A stretch of DNA of 64,000 nt, taken from contig JAWPHD010004453.1 of the NCBI GenBank assembly GCA_037043455.1, positions 1 to 64,000 of the forward strand. Direction: 5' to 3'. Of this stretch, positions 23,313 through 34,479 are shown one piece after another (position 1 is the stretch's first letter; every line of letters starts with the position of its first letter). The translations under genes were made by a program, and so were the position numbers. Source of the DNA: Cyrtodaria siliqua. Its lineage: Eukaryota; Mollusca; Bivalvia; Adapedonta; Hiatellidae. Below the pieces are notes generated by a model that had not been told where the DNA came from, did not search any database, and saw only the letters and a program-made list of their open reading frames with translations.

Positions 23313-23560
23313 GCGCATCCGTGGTCGAGGGGTTAACGACGTTGCGGTTTACACCTTACACCTCTCACCACTGCGGGTTCGAATCCCACTGGAAGCTCAA
23401 CTTATAAGTGCGAAAGTGTCGATTCTTACGGATGGCGGGAGGTATACAGTTCTACCCAGGAATGAGTGAGTGGTCTGCCTCCACCACAAAAACAAATCGA
23501 CCGTCATATACAGCCTAACATTTGCTATAAATGACGTAAAATACTATTGAAACAAACAAA
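23313..23560 (+). mobile_element. RUDI-like SINE, unit A, plus strand
   Basis: The best-preserved copy: box A TGGTCGAGGGG (matches TRGYNNANNGG), box B GGTTCGAATCC (exact), body TTCTTACGGATGGCGGGAGG, TTCTACCCAGG, CTGCCTCCACCA and a tail with AAATGACGTAAAATACTATT. It is too altered beyond the boxes to be a functional tRNA gene. Confidence 0.8.
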
Positions 23561-24424
23561 TATAATTCAATCCTACGTTTCCTTTTCATATAAGCTACCT
23601 ACACAGTAATTTCGTTCCAATATCTCATTACTAACTGCAGTTACAGTCCGGAAACTATTTTTTTCTATTTTAGTAACAGTGATCTCAAATGCAATTCTAA
23701 GCTTTCTTTCTATATATACTGAAAGGAAAAAGAAACGCGACACGGGAATTTCCGCTATATATTTTATATACTGCATAATTAATTCGAAATTCCAAGATGT
23801 TTTGTAAAAAAAAATAGTAGGAGTTAGTTAGAGAAAGGTCGCAAATGTGATGTTGTAGACGTGTAAATAATATTGAGAAGTAAGGAAGATTAACAAGAGT
23901 GGTGACCGTATGAAGAATGTCGAGGTGATAGCAAGCCACACGTATACAATGAAAATAAACAGATAAATTTAAAATCGGCAAAAATACAGATGTACATACA
24001 TGGTTAAAAATCACATATGAAATAAAAATAAAATGCATGCATGAGATACAACCATGCTTTGCACATCAAAGCCAAGGATAAGACAAAAAAGGGCAAAATG
24101 AGTTTCCATTCCAAAAAAAACAAAGCTGATAGTGAAACAAGAAAGAGAAGGCAGAAGAATGTGACAGAAACTATAACTTGGACAGATGGGGAAAGAGAAA
24201 ATGTCCGAAAAATGCTAAGTTAATCATTCAGTACTTTATGAAAATCAGCAGAAGGAAGTAATAGTAAGGAAGCATTCAAATGAAATAAGGAATACACATT
24301 AGGAGTTGAATTACTACGGAAATGTTAGCAAGAATATACTCAGTAGTGAAAAGATTAGCCAAACTAACAGTGAAGTAGCATATCTTTCGAAGAATAAAAG
24401 GAAATATAGGAAAGGCGCTTGGTC

Positions 24425-24510
24425 TTCCACGACCGGTGACCAAGCAAAGAGGAGAACGACCATATCCACATGAGATCGGTCATCAAAAGGTCGATTAGCC
24501 ATTTGGTAAT
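24425..24510. other. Small hairpin conserved in all units
   Basis: GCTTGGTC and GACCAAGC pair around TTCCACGACCGGT at about 24,418-24,446. The same occurs at about 40,865 and 56,580. Role unknown. Confidence 0.4.
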
Positions 24511-25145
24511 CTACCTATATAATATTCTTTATGAATATGGTTGCTGTGTTTCAGATATGCAGAGGTATATGTATACCTAACATAAAACTTGTATCCTGTA
24601 ACCTAAATTTGCATAACTTAAATTGAATCAGGAAGCTTCTGAGATATTCATCGTGTGTACCACTATTTCGTCTGAATATAAAAGTAGATAGCTTTCCTTA
24701 TATCGTAAATAATAGCTGAAGATGTCTCACAGTTGAAAACGGACATATTTAGGTATTATGAAAATAAACATGAAATCCTTGTTTGCAAAACGTTTCATGT
24801 ACGTTTGTAGTTACTTCCGGTTGATTATAATGTTTGCTAATGTCATAATAGACGCAATCATGCTCCTTCCACAGTAAATCAAGCATGTTAAAGACCTGTA
24901 ATAACCTTTCACGTGCTCGGACAATACACTTCGATATGCCAGACAGCCAGGTTTACGTTCATGTCCGACGGATGAGGCTAAGGAAACATGATTTGCCCAG
25001 TAACACACCGACGAACTCAGTGGCGTGCTGAGGCTTGAACGCATGTCATCTGTTTTTCAAATCCACTGTGATATCAACCGAGCCACGTCAACGCTTGGAT
25101 ATATTAATAACCATGGGAATATATAATTGTAAGAGTATGACACGT

Positions 25146-26040
25146 TTCCCGGGACCCGGATTTCTTATGCTGTTGATTAATTACCTCAGATAACGAGCCG
25201 CTATACAACAATACATTCATGTAAGAATAATTTCAAACCAGCATTAATTTAAGCACAACATTAAGAGGAATTATTTTCTTCGAGTGTCGAGTTTCGAGTT
25301 TCGAGTAGAGAAAATCGAGTTTCGAGTAGAAAATATCGAGTTTCGAATAGATAAGATATTTCAAAAAATATTATACGCTATTAAACTACCACGTTATAAA
25401 TCTGATTGATTCCGAAAATTTGGCGTTTGAGTACTCTGATATATATCGGACGATCTTCAAAGATCGCATTGGATAACAGTTCTGGTTGCAAGCACGGGGA
25501 GACGTTTTGCCGCCTCTACACTGCACACACGCGTCATCTCATGCTACATGTAACATACTATTATTTATAACAATGCAAATGTACAACATGAACTGAAAAC
25601 TAGTCTACTATCTACAATTGTTAAATATAAGGGGAGTAAATGTTATGCAACATATTTCAGAGGAATTATATGATAATGTCTTAGGAAATATCTAAGAATG
25701 AAAAAGCATATCGACACAACGCAATCACCATTGCAATGCCGTTTTACTGAGGAACTTCTCCTCTGAATGCAGCATTCATAGTAAAGGAAGACAGTCGTAA
25801 TTGCAAATACGAGAAATAACCGTTTATATTGGTAACACTGGATGTGAAATACGTGTCTATGGCGCCTGTACCACATCGGAATTGATGGCACCCGCTCGTC
25901 ACGTATAGACAGACAGCAGGAGACAGTCCCCACTCTAACACAAGGGGTGCCCTTAAATGGAACGGCCTAGTGGTTGAACAATTCAGTATTGAACAAGGGA
26001 TACGACAGATGGATATTCACTTTTGCTTGTTCTAACATTA
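25146..26040. other. No gene seen; TCGAGT cluster at 25,278-25,350
   Basis: A cluster of TCGAGTTTCGAGTAGA-type words (variants at 41,657-41,722 and 57,370-57,432) and a GATCTTCAAAGATC hairpin at about 25,452 are conserved in all three units. Frames of 65-96 codons here lack family resemblance. Confidence 0.5.
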
Positions 26041-26104
26041 AAAGTATACACACGTAATACGATTTATTCATGTGAGTTTACCTTTGGGCAACCACTCGTA
26101 TCAC

Positions 26105-26408
26105 TGGGCTGTTAACAGGACTCTTCTGCGACAAGGACTATCACAACCTGACTGCTATGGTGATGCGATTTACAAACTTCGTAAGATTCTTGGTCATAAT
26201 CACTTTCATACAATCTTTATATTCAACTTGTTAAACAGTTTATCAAAAGAGGATATGACCCTATCACTTTGCAACGCACTGCATGTTTAGTGGTTGACCC
26301 ATTTACAGTTCGTCACTACGCTTTCCTCTTTGATTGTACGATGACCGGACAGATATATAATGACGAAAAGTGCCGGAATAACTGGCCAATATATTTGCAA
26401 GAACTGTA
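26105..26408 (+). pseudogene. Unidentified conserved coding fragment, unit A
   Basis: Encodes LSQPDCYGDAIYKLRKILGHNH, then, after a frame change, an IKRGYDPITLQRTACLV-like stretch. It is broken here and continuous only in unit C. It immediately precedes a LINE C-terminal fragment, so it may belong to a mobile element protein, but I do not recognise the family. Confidence 0.4.
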
Positions 26409-26600
26409 GCGGAAGAGACTCGAAACGCTGACAATTTCTCGCAGACTTCGGTTAAAAGATCTATTTTTTAATATGAATTCATTTATTTTATCAGCTATGA
26501 AACTTTGGAATTATTTATGTTTAGATATTCCAAATTCAGTGTCATTAAACGTATTCAAAAGTCAGCTTCTGCGACGAATGTTTATTGGTTCAAATCTCTC
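26405..26600 (+). pseudogene. LINE C-terminal fragment i, unit A
   Basis: Reads AEETRN/ADNFSQ, then MNSFILSAMKLWNYLCLD and SLNVFKSQLLRRMF, the FxxSAxxLWNxLP..SLxxFKxxLxxxL signature at the end of jockey/CR1-like reverse-transcriptase proteins. Several stops. Confidence 0.65.
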
Positions 26601-27099
26601 ATCAACTATGTTTTTCTAAAGCACATCATGGATTATCATGGATCAAACACCTGACTGACGCCCAACTTGAAGTCCGCCCTGAAGATGGTGCTGATATTTC
26701 TACTGTAAGTACTACGTATGCGGATTTAAGGAAAACAGCTAAGCACATGTTCACTTGTGCTTGTTCTAACATTAAACTATAAAATATATTTTAATAATAA
26801 GCTTTATTCAAGTGAGTTTAACTTTGGGTAACCACTGGCAACCACAGGGCTTGCCTCCAGAACTGGACCTAGAATGCAATAAAACAGATCTAAAACTATA
26901 CTGAGAATTTCTGCCATGTCTGACATCAACGTGCGTTTTCATTACTGATATAGAAGTCCGACGTGCGCGTTATGTGTTCCTCCACTTCTTGAAGAGTTGG
27001 TTGTCATTAGACGCAGTGGTACAATGGCAATCAATATGACTTCACGTTCTTGAAAGAGGAATAAATCTAGAAACGTAAGCAATGCACAGTGTCGAGCAG

Positions 27100-27352
27100 A
27101 TTTTATCTTAGATAACACCAAGTTGTCGTTTGTTAAACACCATAAACATTTAATTACTTTGAGTCACGATGGCAAGTGGCATGTTGAAAATATCTCCCTT
27201 GTTACTTTCAAAAGCACTGGAACTATTGAGGCTTTTGAAATTATATGATGTCGTAAGGCGTTAAATCATTTTTTCCCGTATGTCCGTCCAATCGTAGAAA
27301 AGGCAGTTATTGTTTGGGGTGGTTGCAGCGAATATGAGAGTGAAATAAACTT
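27100..27352 (+). pseudogene. LINE reverse-transcriptase thumb fragment, unit A
   Basis: Reads LDNTKLSFVKHHKHLITLSH, DGKWHVENI and PYVRPIVEKAVIVWGGCSEY. This matches the KHLGVxLxxDxxWxxHI..RPxLEYAxxVWxxCS pattern after the palm of LINE reverse transcriptases. It has an internal frameshift and is then interrupted by a SINE beginning after GAAATAAACTT at 27,342-27,352. Confidence 0.75.
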
Positions 27353-27520
27353 TGTTTGTTTTTATGGTGTTTTACGTCATTTTCAACACATGTAAGGTTA
27401 TATATTTCGGTCGTTTTTTTTGTGCGGAGGCAGACCACCTACTTTTTCTGGGTAGAACCAGTACTGTACACCTCCCGCCATCCGTAAGAATCGACACTTC
27501 CTCACTTACAAGTTGAGTCC
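27353..27520 (-). mobile_element. Truncated RUDI-like SINE in LINE, unit A
   Basis: Same insertion as 43,725-43,977 and 59,622-59,877. Its tRNA head and the right target-site copy have been replaced by about 100 bp of other repeat (CCCTGAGCAAGACACTTTAT at about 27,521), so this copy was rearranged after the duplication. Confidence 0.75.
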
Positions 27521-27639
27521 CTGAGCAAGACACTTTATCTGCATTGCTTAGTACTGGTTCTACCCAGGAAGACATCGAGAGTGATTCAAATAAGTTCATA
27601 GAGCTTTCGTTACAATCGATGTAAAATAAATAAGTTTAA

Positions 27640-27890
27640 ACTAAACTGAAAAATGGAATAGTGCCAGAATACCTAGTCCTTCTATTGCCAAGAACCGTAG
27701 CGGAAGAGACCCGGAACATCTTACAATTTCTTGCAGACTTCGATTAGACGATCTATTGTTATGAATTTATTTATTCCATCAGCTATGAAACTCTGGAATG
27801 ATTTACCTTGGGCTATTACACATTTAGGTTCATTAAACATATTCAAAGGTCTGCTTCTGAGACGAATGTTTACTAGTTCAAGTATATAGC
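27640..27890 (+). pseudogene. LINE C-terminal fragment ii, unit A
   Basis: Reads KMEIVPEYLV-like sequence (NGIVPEYLVLLLPRTVAEET), then NLFIPSAMKLWNDLPWAI and SLNIFKGLLLRRMFTSSS. A typical LINE protein end, interrupted by stops. Confidence 0.7.
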
Positions 27891-28289
27891 TGGTGTCTTT
27901 TTATGCTAGGATAAGACATTACTGTAGTAATCTCTCATCAACGATATTTTTGTAAATCATTTACGCGAATCGACTCAATGCAATGCGGTCAGGGTAATGA
28001 AGATGCAAATGCTTTCTGCTTGGAATATAATCAATTCAGTGAAAGACTCGGAACTCTTCCAGTAAAACCCTCGAAACGTTAGAGAAAATAACCCGCCAGA
28101 TAACGGCAAAATTACACTACAAAACCGTTTATCAAATATCTATCCAGGTGTTCAGGTCATAAATTAATGCATATGTGTCACTTAAAAGTATCTGTTTATT
28201 CACGGGTTCTTAAAGCAATTTATATTGTGTCTATAGAGTTTGGATTCTCAAAATATGTAAATTATGTATGTACCTCGTCGTCAGTAGGT

Positions 28290-28600
28290 TTATAGACGGT
28301 ATACATATGTGTTAATAATCATAATGTGCCGTATAGAACAATTTCTCGTCTGTTGTAGATGTAGTACAGAACACACTTCCGTCTGTTATAGAGCGAATAT
28401 TGTTAGTCTATGGCAGAGAACACACTCTCTAATGTCATAGATGAATAAATATGAAATTATAATTGAAGTTTAAATTGTTCTTTTTAAAAGGATGCACGGC
28501 AATCTAGAAATATTTATAAAATACTAAAAAAAAAAGAGTATGATATTGGACCTTTGGAAAAATGACCACCAAGTATCCTTTTGACTTTGAACCTGCCGCA
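28290..28600. repeat. Right half of a palindromic element, unit A
   Basis: GCCGTATAGAACAATTTCTCG through TTTTTAAAAGGATGCACGGCA to ATGACCACCAAG matches only the right arm of the full palindrome at 60,812-61,413. The left arm is missing. The break joins TAGGTTTA to GACGGTATACATATG. Confidence 0.8.
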
Positions 28601-28639
28601 TTCACAAACGGAACTACACCTTGGAGTTTTCGATTTTCT

Positions 28640-28990
28640 TCGTTATTGTACAAACGCTTAAAGTTTTCCGGCCAAGTTTTGTTTCATGAACATGTTTATG
28701 TATATTTAAATCGAAATCAATACGCAACAAAAGATATTTACAATTCACACATTGCAAAATCTGTGAAAAGCGAGAATAAGATTTTATTTGATGACGTAGA
28801 AAACACGTAACTACACCTTGGAGTTTTCAATTTTCTTCGTTATGGTACCAACGCTTAAACATCAGTGGTGCAATGTAATCAACAATTGGTAATAGGTAAA
28901 AGCAAGTTGGTATTAACTATTTGAGTATATTTTCAGATACGCAAGTCATGTAGAAAACTAACTAAATGCTGCTAGTTTTAAAAAATCAAG
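28640..28990 (-). repeat. Dispersed repeat, minus orientation, unit A
   Basis: Complement of the 3-prime third of the repeat at 4,135-4,560 and 20,686-21,110. CTACACCTTGGAGTTTTC occurs twice (28,614; 28,813). An ATG-started frame of 82 codons over it is identical in A and B but broken in C, and is judged fortuitous. Confidence 0.65.
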
Positions 28991-29880
28991 ATTGTCAGGT
29001 GTCCTTTTAAACAATATTAATTTTGAGATATAAATGTGTCCATTTTATATTTGATAACATTTTTTAAAAAAAAACATTGAATTATAGTTACTAATACTAG
29101 AAAAGAACTTTCTGCTTTAACTGGTAGTGGTGATCACAGAGGTGGTGGTGGTGGTATTGATATTAGCACCACCACCTGTATTGGGGATGGGGAACTGGTG
29201 TAACTAGCCATATTGTGGTATAGATGATGCACAATGTAAGAGATACCAAGTATTTACGATAATAACGTAATATAAATTAATAATTAACAATGATGATATT
29301 TAAACAATGCTTTATTACAAAAAACAACAACATGAAATGATATAAACAACAGTATAACAAAAACAACTGCTATCATACAACACAATAACCCCCTGCATAG
29401 AAGGGTTCAACATTTGCCATTTTCACAGCCACGCCATCGCATCACATTTTCAAGTTCCCTTTTACATACTAGTAACGTAGACATCGGCACACTGGTAGAA
29501 GGCGGGTACGAGTTTTAGAGTGAGAATGCGTCTAAACAGTCTAGAAGCAGCTGAAAATTGTCTCGCGTGAGCACACCATGCGAACAAACATTCCTTCTTA
29601 GACTCACGTGCTTTAGAGACACCGTTCAAAGCATTAGTGCAGAAATATCATGAAATGGTGTTTATGTGTCGTTAGAACATAAAGTTTGGTCATATTGGGA
29701 CACCAACCTCAGAGGGAAGTGAGATGAAGTTTTACAGTGTTAACACAAGTGTACGTCCTCAACTAAAACTTACCTGCAATACGTAATCTCCAGCTTCTCT
29801 GAAATGGAAAAAAAAGTGAATAAGTTCATCTCACTAACTACTGTGCATTCCAGGTTGCCTAGACGTAGAATATGAATCGA
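28991..29880. other. No gene seen
   Basis: Nearly identical to 45.46-46.34 kb. It holds a GGTGGTGGTGGTGG/CCACCACC hairpin at about 29,140-29,180. A has 12 extra bases (GAGCACACCATG) at about 29,570. Confidence 0.5.
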
Positions 29881-29882
29881 AT

Positions 29883-30829
29883 TTTTTTATGTTTTCATGC
29901 CTGTTATGATTAGATAGAATGAAAATAGACGCTCCTGGATCTGTTTACAATCTTGACATAGCCATACGTTATGCTTCACCAAGCCTACAATTCATGTTGA
30001 CTCCTTTGTCTGCATTGTAAAAATAAAAAAAACTTGGCGGCGTTATTTTAGGAAATTGTCGTCTATGCATGTCTGTTTGTAGGGTTCGGATGTACCAAGT
30101 AAAACGTTGGCAATGCAGGGTGGTGTTGTTGTTCAATGTTCAGCACCTCCAGTAATCGATCGTACATAACTTTTATTTTTGAGATGAAAACAAGTATATC
30201 TAGCAAATAAAAGGTAGGTAAATAGTATACTACGTTTATATTTTGTTATTCACACCACTATTGGTCAACTGATTTTTTCACCCTACCCTAGAAAAATGGA
30301 ATGTTTCGCCGTCGCCATTTTGGTTTTAGGCTGTCAATAAAATTACATGTAAACATGGGGGTTCAACATGATTTTTGGCTTATCGAAGCTTACCTGATGG
30401 TTACGGCAAGATGGCAAACAGATCCAGGAGCTTCTGTTTTCATTCTATTCAATCATATCAGGTAGGCAGAGGGTAGAACACCCCACTCCCCACCACAATA
30501 TTTTTTTTTAAATAAATCATGTTCGTTTTATCATTTTTTGTTCATGCTCATTAATGGTCTTCATCATGACCTCTGCATTGCTTCCGGTGCCATCTCGCTC
30601 AAATCACTAGAGCAGTGGCAGCAAAACGATAAACGTGGCTCCAGCGTAAATGGAGTTCTGCATGTGAGAAGGTTCTAGGCCCATTCTCCATATTTTATCT
30701 CGATGTACATGGAGGATGAGCCTGGCATGTACATTCCTGTTAGGCGCCATATAACCTTTCATGTGTTGGTGCGCCTTATTCAATTCAATTCAATTCAATA
30801 TATCAGGTATGAAAACATATAAAAAGAAA
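29883..30829. mobile_element. Foldback/MITE element split by a SINE, unit A
   Basis: Left arm TATGTTTTCATGCCTGTTATG..ATAGAATGAAAATAGACGCTCC (about 29,887-29,990) is complementary to the right arm GGAGCTTCTGTTTTCATTCTAT (30,375-30,465) continuing, after an inserted SINE, at GTATGAAAACATATAAAAAG (30,807-30,829). No transposase. Confidence 0.7.
30465..30799 (+). mobile_element. SINE-like insertion with (ATTCA)n tail, unit A
   Basis: Flanked by the perfect 10-bp direct repeat ATATCAGGTA (30,455-30,464; 30,800-30,809). It ends TTGGTGCGCCTT followed by ATTCA units, and lies inside the right arm of the foldback element, so it inserted later. No clear tRNA boxes were recognised. Confidence 0.75.
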
Positions 30830-31371
30830 TTAAAAAAATATCAAGTCATATTCGACGTCTATCCCTGAAATGCACAGTAATTATGTGAATGAGTCAAATA
30901 AACTACATCGGGCTTTGCTTGCCAATGACATTTTAGCAAGATTTTTTTATTTGCAATATATCAAGATTATTCTGTGTCATTTTAATGAATGGTTTGATTC
31001 GTATGAGATGTCTTTGAAGACACAAGTCGTGTCCGTGTCTTTTATTTATTTTAAATTTTAAACAACTGTATGGGATATTCTTTGTAAATATCATGTTTTA
31101 ATTTTTTATTAATGCATTTTAAGACGAAGCCTTTTTAGTTTTGTTTTGAATTGGTCAAACTTTTTTATATTCAAATTATTTAAAATCTGCTATGAAAATT
31201 CTCTTATGCTATTATGTTTACCAAGATTTTACTGGTTTAAACTGCCAAGACCTGTTTTGCCACTGACCGTTCCAGGGCGGTATAACCCTATTGTCGACAA
31301 TTTTATGTTTAAGATGTCGTATCTTGTCTTTATTCATCGTTTGTTTTTGTGCGTGTTTGTGGTTGACTGTG
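30830..31371. other. No gene seen; unit end region A
   Basis: AT-rich and nearly identical to 47,291-47,832. Frames of about 60-77 codons shared by both copies have no recognised family. Confidence 0.45.
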
Positions 31372-31593
31372 GTCCTTGAAAACTACTTTCCTGTTCGACT
31401 TTTAAATCTACTTATAAATGTGCTTGCTATTATGTGGTTTGTATATATGCAAGTTTATTAATGTAATATGACGTATATATGCATACACACATCTTTCTAT
31501 ATGTACAGAATGTTCGTGTGAGGTGGGATGGGATAACATCTAACTTACACCATGGGTACCATTCCTGATGCCATGTATAGATGTAGCGATGGT

Positions 31594-31698
31594 TCACCCA
31601 TGTCCATTACTCGTGCAAGCTCTTTTGACATCGTTGGACCTTGCATCAACATCACAGAAAAGTAGCCCTAGAAATAATACATTATATAGTGTAAGCAT
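31594..31698 (-). other. Candidate signal-peptide-like exon, copy B
   Basis: Same minus-strand reading as at 233-337, here YNVLFLGLLF core, DVDARSNDVKRACTSNGHG then TGA within GGGTGAAC. See copy A for limits. Confidence 0.2.
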
Positions 31699-31989
31699 GT
31701 CTAAGATTTTTCTCCATGATTTGATTGTATATAACTCAATCCTCCTTAGGCAAACGGTTTGATGATTTCGAAAAAAAGAGAATATAGATATAATACCGTA
31801 AGCATTACTTTCATGAATATTCAAAAATAAGTTTTGATAGAACGACTGTAAGAAAAAAACGTTTCGACCCATTAGACATGCCACAGTCTATTCATAATTT
31901 TGTTAAAACATCATCAAAATAAACAGTGACCAGAAATCTGACGCAACTCTGCATTCTAGTAGGTGATTGACTCGGTATTTATCCTGGAT

Positions 31990-32505
31990 GGTCATCCAAG
32001 TTTACTGTTAAAAGTAAGGTATTTACAATGTGTTTATTTTGAAATCCCTGCATATTTCATGCACATTTATGCAGATTTATCTTTCAAAATCGAATCTTGA
32101 AAATTATCTTCTGTTTACTCTCCCAAATATTTTAATTTTACTATAGAACCTACGGATAAAAACCGAGAAAACAAATGTAATCACCTATTGAAAAAAAAAA
32201 AGGTAAAATCTTAACATTTTGGCAATGGAAAATTATGAATTCCTAAATCCATGGAATACAGAAGTATATAGAACTATAGCTTTGTTTTTGCAAATACTAG
32301 CAGACATTAAGACGTTAAGAAACATTCCGAAAAACAAGATGTTACATTGACTTACTTGAGTAGCCATTGCCCAGTGGTCCAAGTTTTTCTGGAAGACGAC
32401 CGAAAAATTACCGCCAGCTCTATAATATAAAATAACAAGAAAGTTAGAAATGTTGGAAAGGTCTTCTATTTCAAGACTTTGTGAATAACTTAAGTTATAG
32501 GCTCA
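31990..32505. other. No gene seen, unit B
   Basis: AT-rich, collinear with 700-1,235 and 48.45-48.97 kb. Confidence 0.5.
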
Positions 32506-32510
32506 TATTT

Positions 32511-34477
32511 GTATTCACTAGACCAGTATGAATAAGACAAAGTAAGTACCAGCATAGTCTACTCACTAGATCAGTCTGAATAGGACAAAGTAAGTACCAG
32601 AATAGTCTACTCACTAGATCAGTCTGAATAGGAAAAAGTAAGTACCAGCATAGTCTACTCACTAGATCAGTCTGAATAGGACAAAGTAAGTACCAGAATA
32701 GTCTACTCACTAGATCAGTCTGAATAGGACAAAGTAAGTACCAGAATAGTCTAGTCACTAGATCAGTCTGAATAGGACAAAGTAAGAACCAGAATAGACT
32801 AGTCACTAGATCAGTCTGAATAGGACAAAGTAAGTACCAGAATAGTCTAGTCACTTGATCAGTCTGAATAGGACCAAGTAAGTACCAGAATAGACTAGTC
32901 ACTAGATCAGTCTGAATAGGACAAAGTAAGTACCAGAATAGACAAGGCACTAGATCAGTCTGAATAGGACAAAGTAAGTACCAGAATAGTCTACTCACTA
33001 GATCAGTCTGAATAGGACAAAGTAAGTACCAGAATAGACTAGTCACTAGATCAGTCTGAATAGGACAAAGTAGGTACCAGAATAGTCTAGTCACTAGATC
33101 AGTCTGAATAGGACAAAGTAAGTACCAGAATAGTCTACTCACTTGATCAGTCTGAATAGGACAAAGTAAGTACCAGAATAGTCTACTCACTAGACCAGTC
33201 TGAATAGGACAAAGTAAGTACCAGAATAGTCTACTCACTAGACCAGTCTGACTTGGACAAAGTAAGTACCAGAATAGGACAAAGTAAGTACCAGAATAGT
33301 CTATTCACTAGATCAGTCTAAATAGGACAAAGTAAGTACCAGAATAGGACAAAGTAAGTACCAGAATAGTCTATTCACTAGATCAGTCTAAATAGGACAA
33401 AGTAAGTACCAGAATAGGACAAAGTAAGTACCAGAATAGTCTACTCACTAGATCAGTCTGAATAGGACAAAGTAAGTACCAGAATAGTCTACTCACTAGA
33501 TCAGTCTGAATAGGACAAAGTAAGTACCAGAATAGTCTACTCACTAGATCAGTCTGAATAGGACAAAGTAAGTACCAGAATAGTCTACTCACTAGACCAG
33601 TCTGAATAGGACAAAGTAAGTACCAGAATAGTCTACTCACTAGATCAGCCTGAATAGGACAAAGTAAGTACCAGAATAGTCTACTCACTAGACCAGTCTG
33701 AATAGGACAAAGTAAGTACCAGAATAGTCTACTCACTAGATCAGTCTGAATAGGACAAAGTAAGTACCAGAATAGTCTACTCACTAGATCAGTCTGAATA
33801 GGACAAAGTAAGTACCAGCATAGTCTACTCACTAGATCAGTCTGAATAGGACAAAGTAAGTACCAGAATAGTCTACTCACTAGATCAGTCTGAATAGGAC
33901 AAAGTAAGTACCAGAATAGTCTAGTCTCTAGATCAGTCTGAATAGGACAAAGTAAGAACCAGAATAGACTAGTCACTAGATCAGTCTGAATAGGACAAAG
34001 TAAGTACCAGAATAGTCTAGTCACTTTATCAGTCTGAATAGGACCAAGTAAGTACCAGAATAGACTAGTCACTAGATCAGTCTGAATAGGACAAAGTAAG
34101 TACCAGAATAGACTAGTCACTAGATCAGTCTGAATAGGACAAAGTAGGTACCAGAATAGTCTAGTCACTAGATCAGTCTGAATAGGACAAAGTAAGTACC
34201 ATAATAGTCTAATCACTAGATCAGTCTAAATAGGACAATTAAGTACCAGAATAGGACAAAGTAAGTACCAGAATAGGACAAAGTAAGTACCAGAATAGTC
34301 TATTCACTAGACCAGTCTGAATAGGACAAAGTAAGTACCAGAATAGGACAAAGTAAGTACCAGAATAGTCTATTCACTAGATCAGTCTGAATAGGGCAAA
34401 GTAAGTACCAGAATAGTCTACTCACTAGACCAGTCTGAATAGGACAAAGTAAGTACCAGAATAGTCTACTCACTAGT
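32511..34477. repeat. 48-bp minisatellite array, unit B
   Basis: About 40 unit equivalents of a 48-bp repeat: CTACTCACTAGATCAGTC plus TGAATAGGACAAAGTAAGTA plus CCAGAATAGT. Shortened 22-bp units (AATAGGACAAAGTAAGTACC plus AG) are interspersed, as at about 33,270, 33,345 and 33,410. Variant blocks (AGTAAGAACC, AGGACCAAG, GACTAGTC) recur 1,170 bp apart, which equals 23 x 48 + 3 x 22, indicating a higher-order duplication. Because 48 is divisible by 3, one minus-strand frame stays open as a 16-residue repeat, but without an ATG. Confidence 0.97.
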
Positions 34478-34479
34478 AA

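Larger units (their letters stand above)
1..31371. repeat. Tandem segmental unit A (oldest, insertion-rich copy)
   Basis: The first bases of the window match 31,372 onward and 47,833 onward, so the window opens inside a tandem series of large units. Landmarks recur in the same order in A, B and C: a short signal-peptide-like exon, the minisatellite site, the 166-bp repeats, LINE reverse transcriptase, a RUDI-like SINE, a TCGAGT cluster and the LINE 3-prime fragments. The 5-prime part of A up to about 26 kb differs from B at many scattered sites and contains extra segments. The last part (about 26.4-31.4 kb) is nearly identical to 42.8-47.8 kb. Unit edges are set by periodicity; no sharp breakpoint is visible because similarity continues through them. 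Confidence 0.85.

Noticed and set aside
23313..23400. tRNA gene
   Set aside because: Boxes A and B are good, but the arms do not fold as a tRNA and the sequence continues into a SINE body. The same holds for 12,368, 12,548, 9,890, 39,933, 43,970, 55,668 and 59,870.
25643..25941. 65-96 codon minus-strand frames conserved in all units
   Set aside because: No family resemblance, two overlapping frames on the same strand, and differences between copies are not biased to silent sites as far as seen by eye.
28562..28810. 82-codon ATG-started frame identical in A and B
   Set aside because: It lies in a dispersed repeat found in both orientations and is interrupted in C. The identity simply reflects recent duplication.
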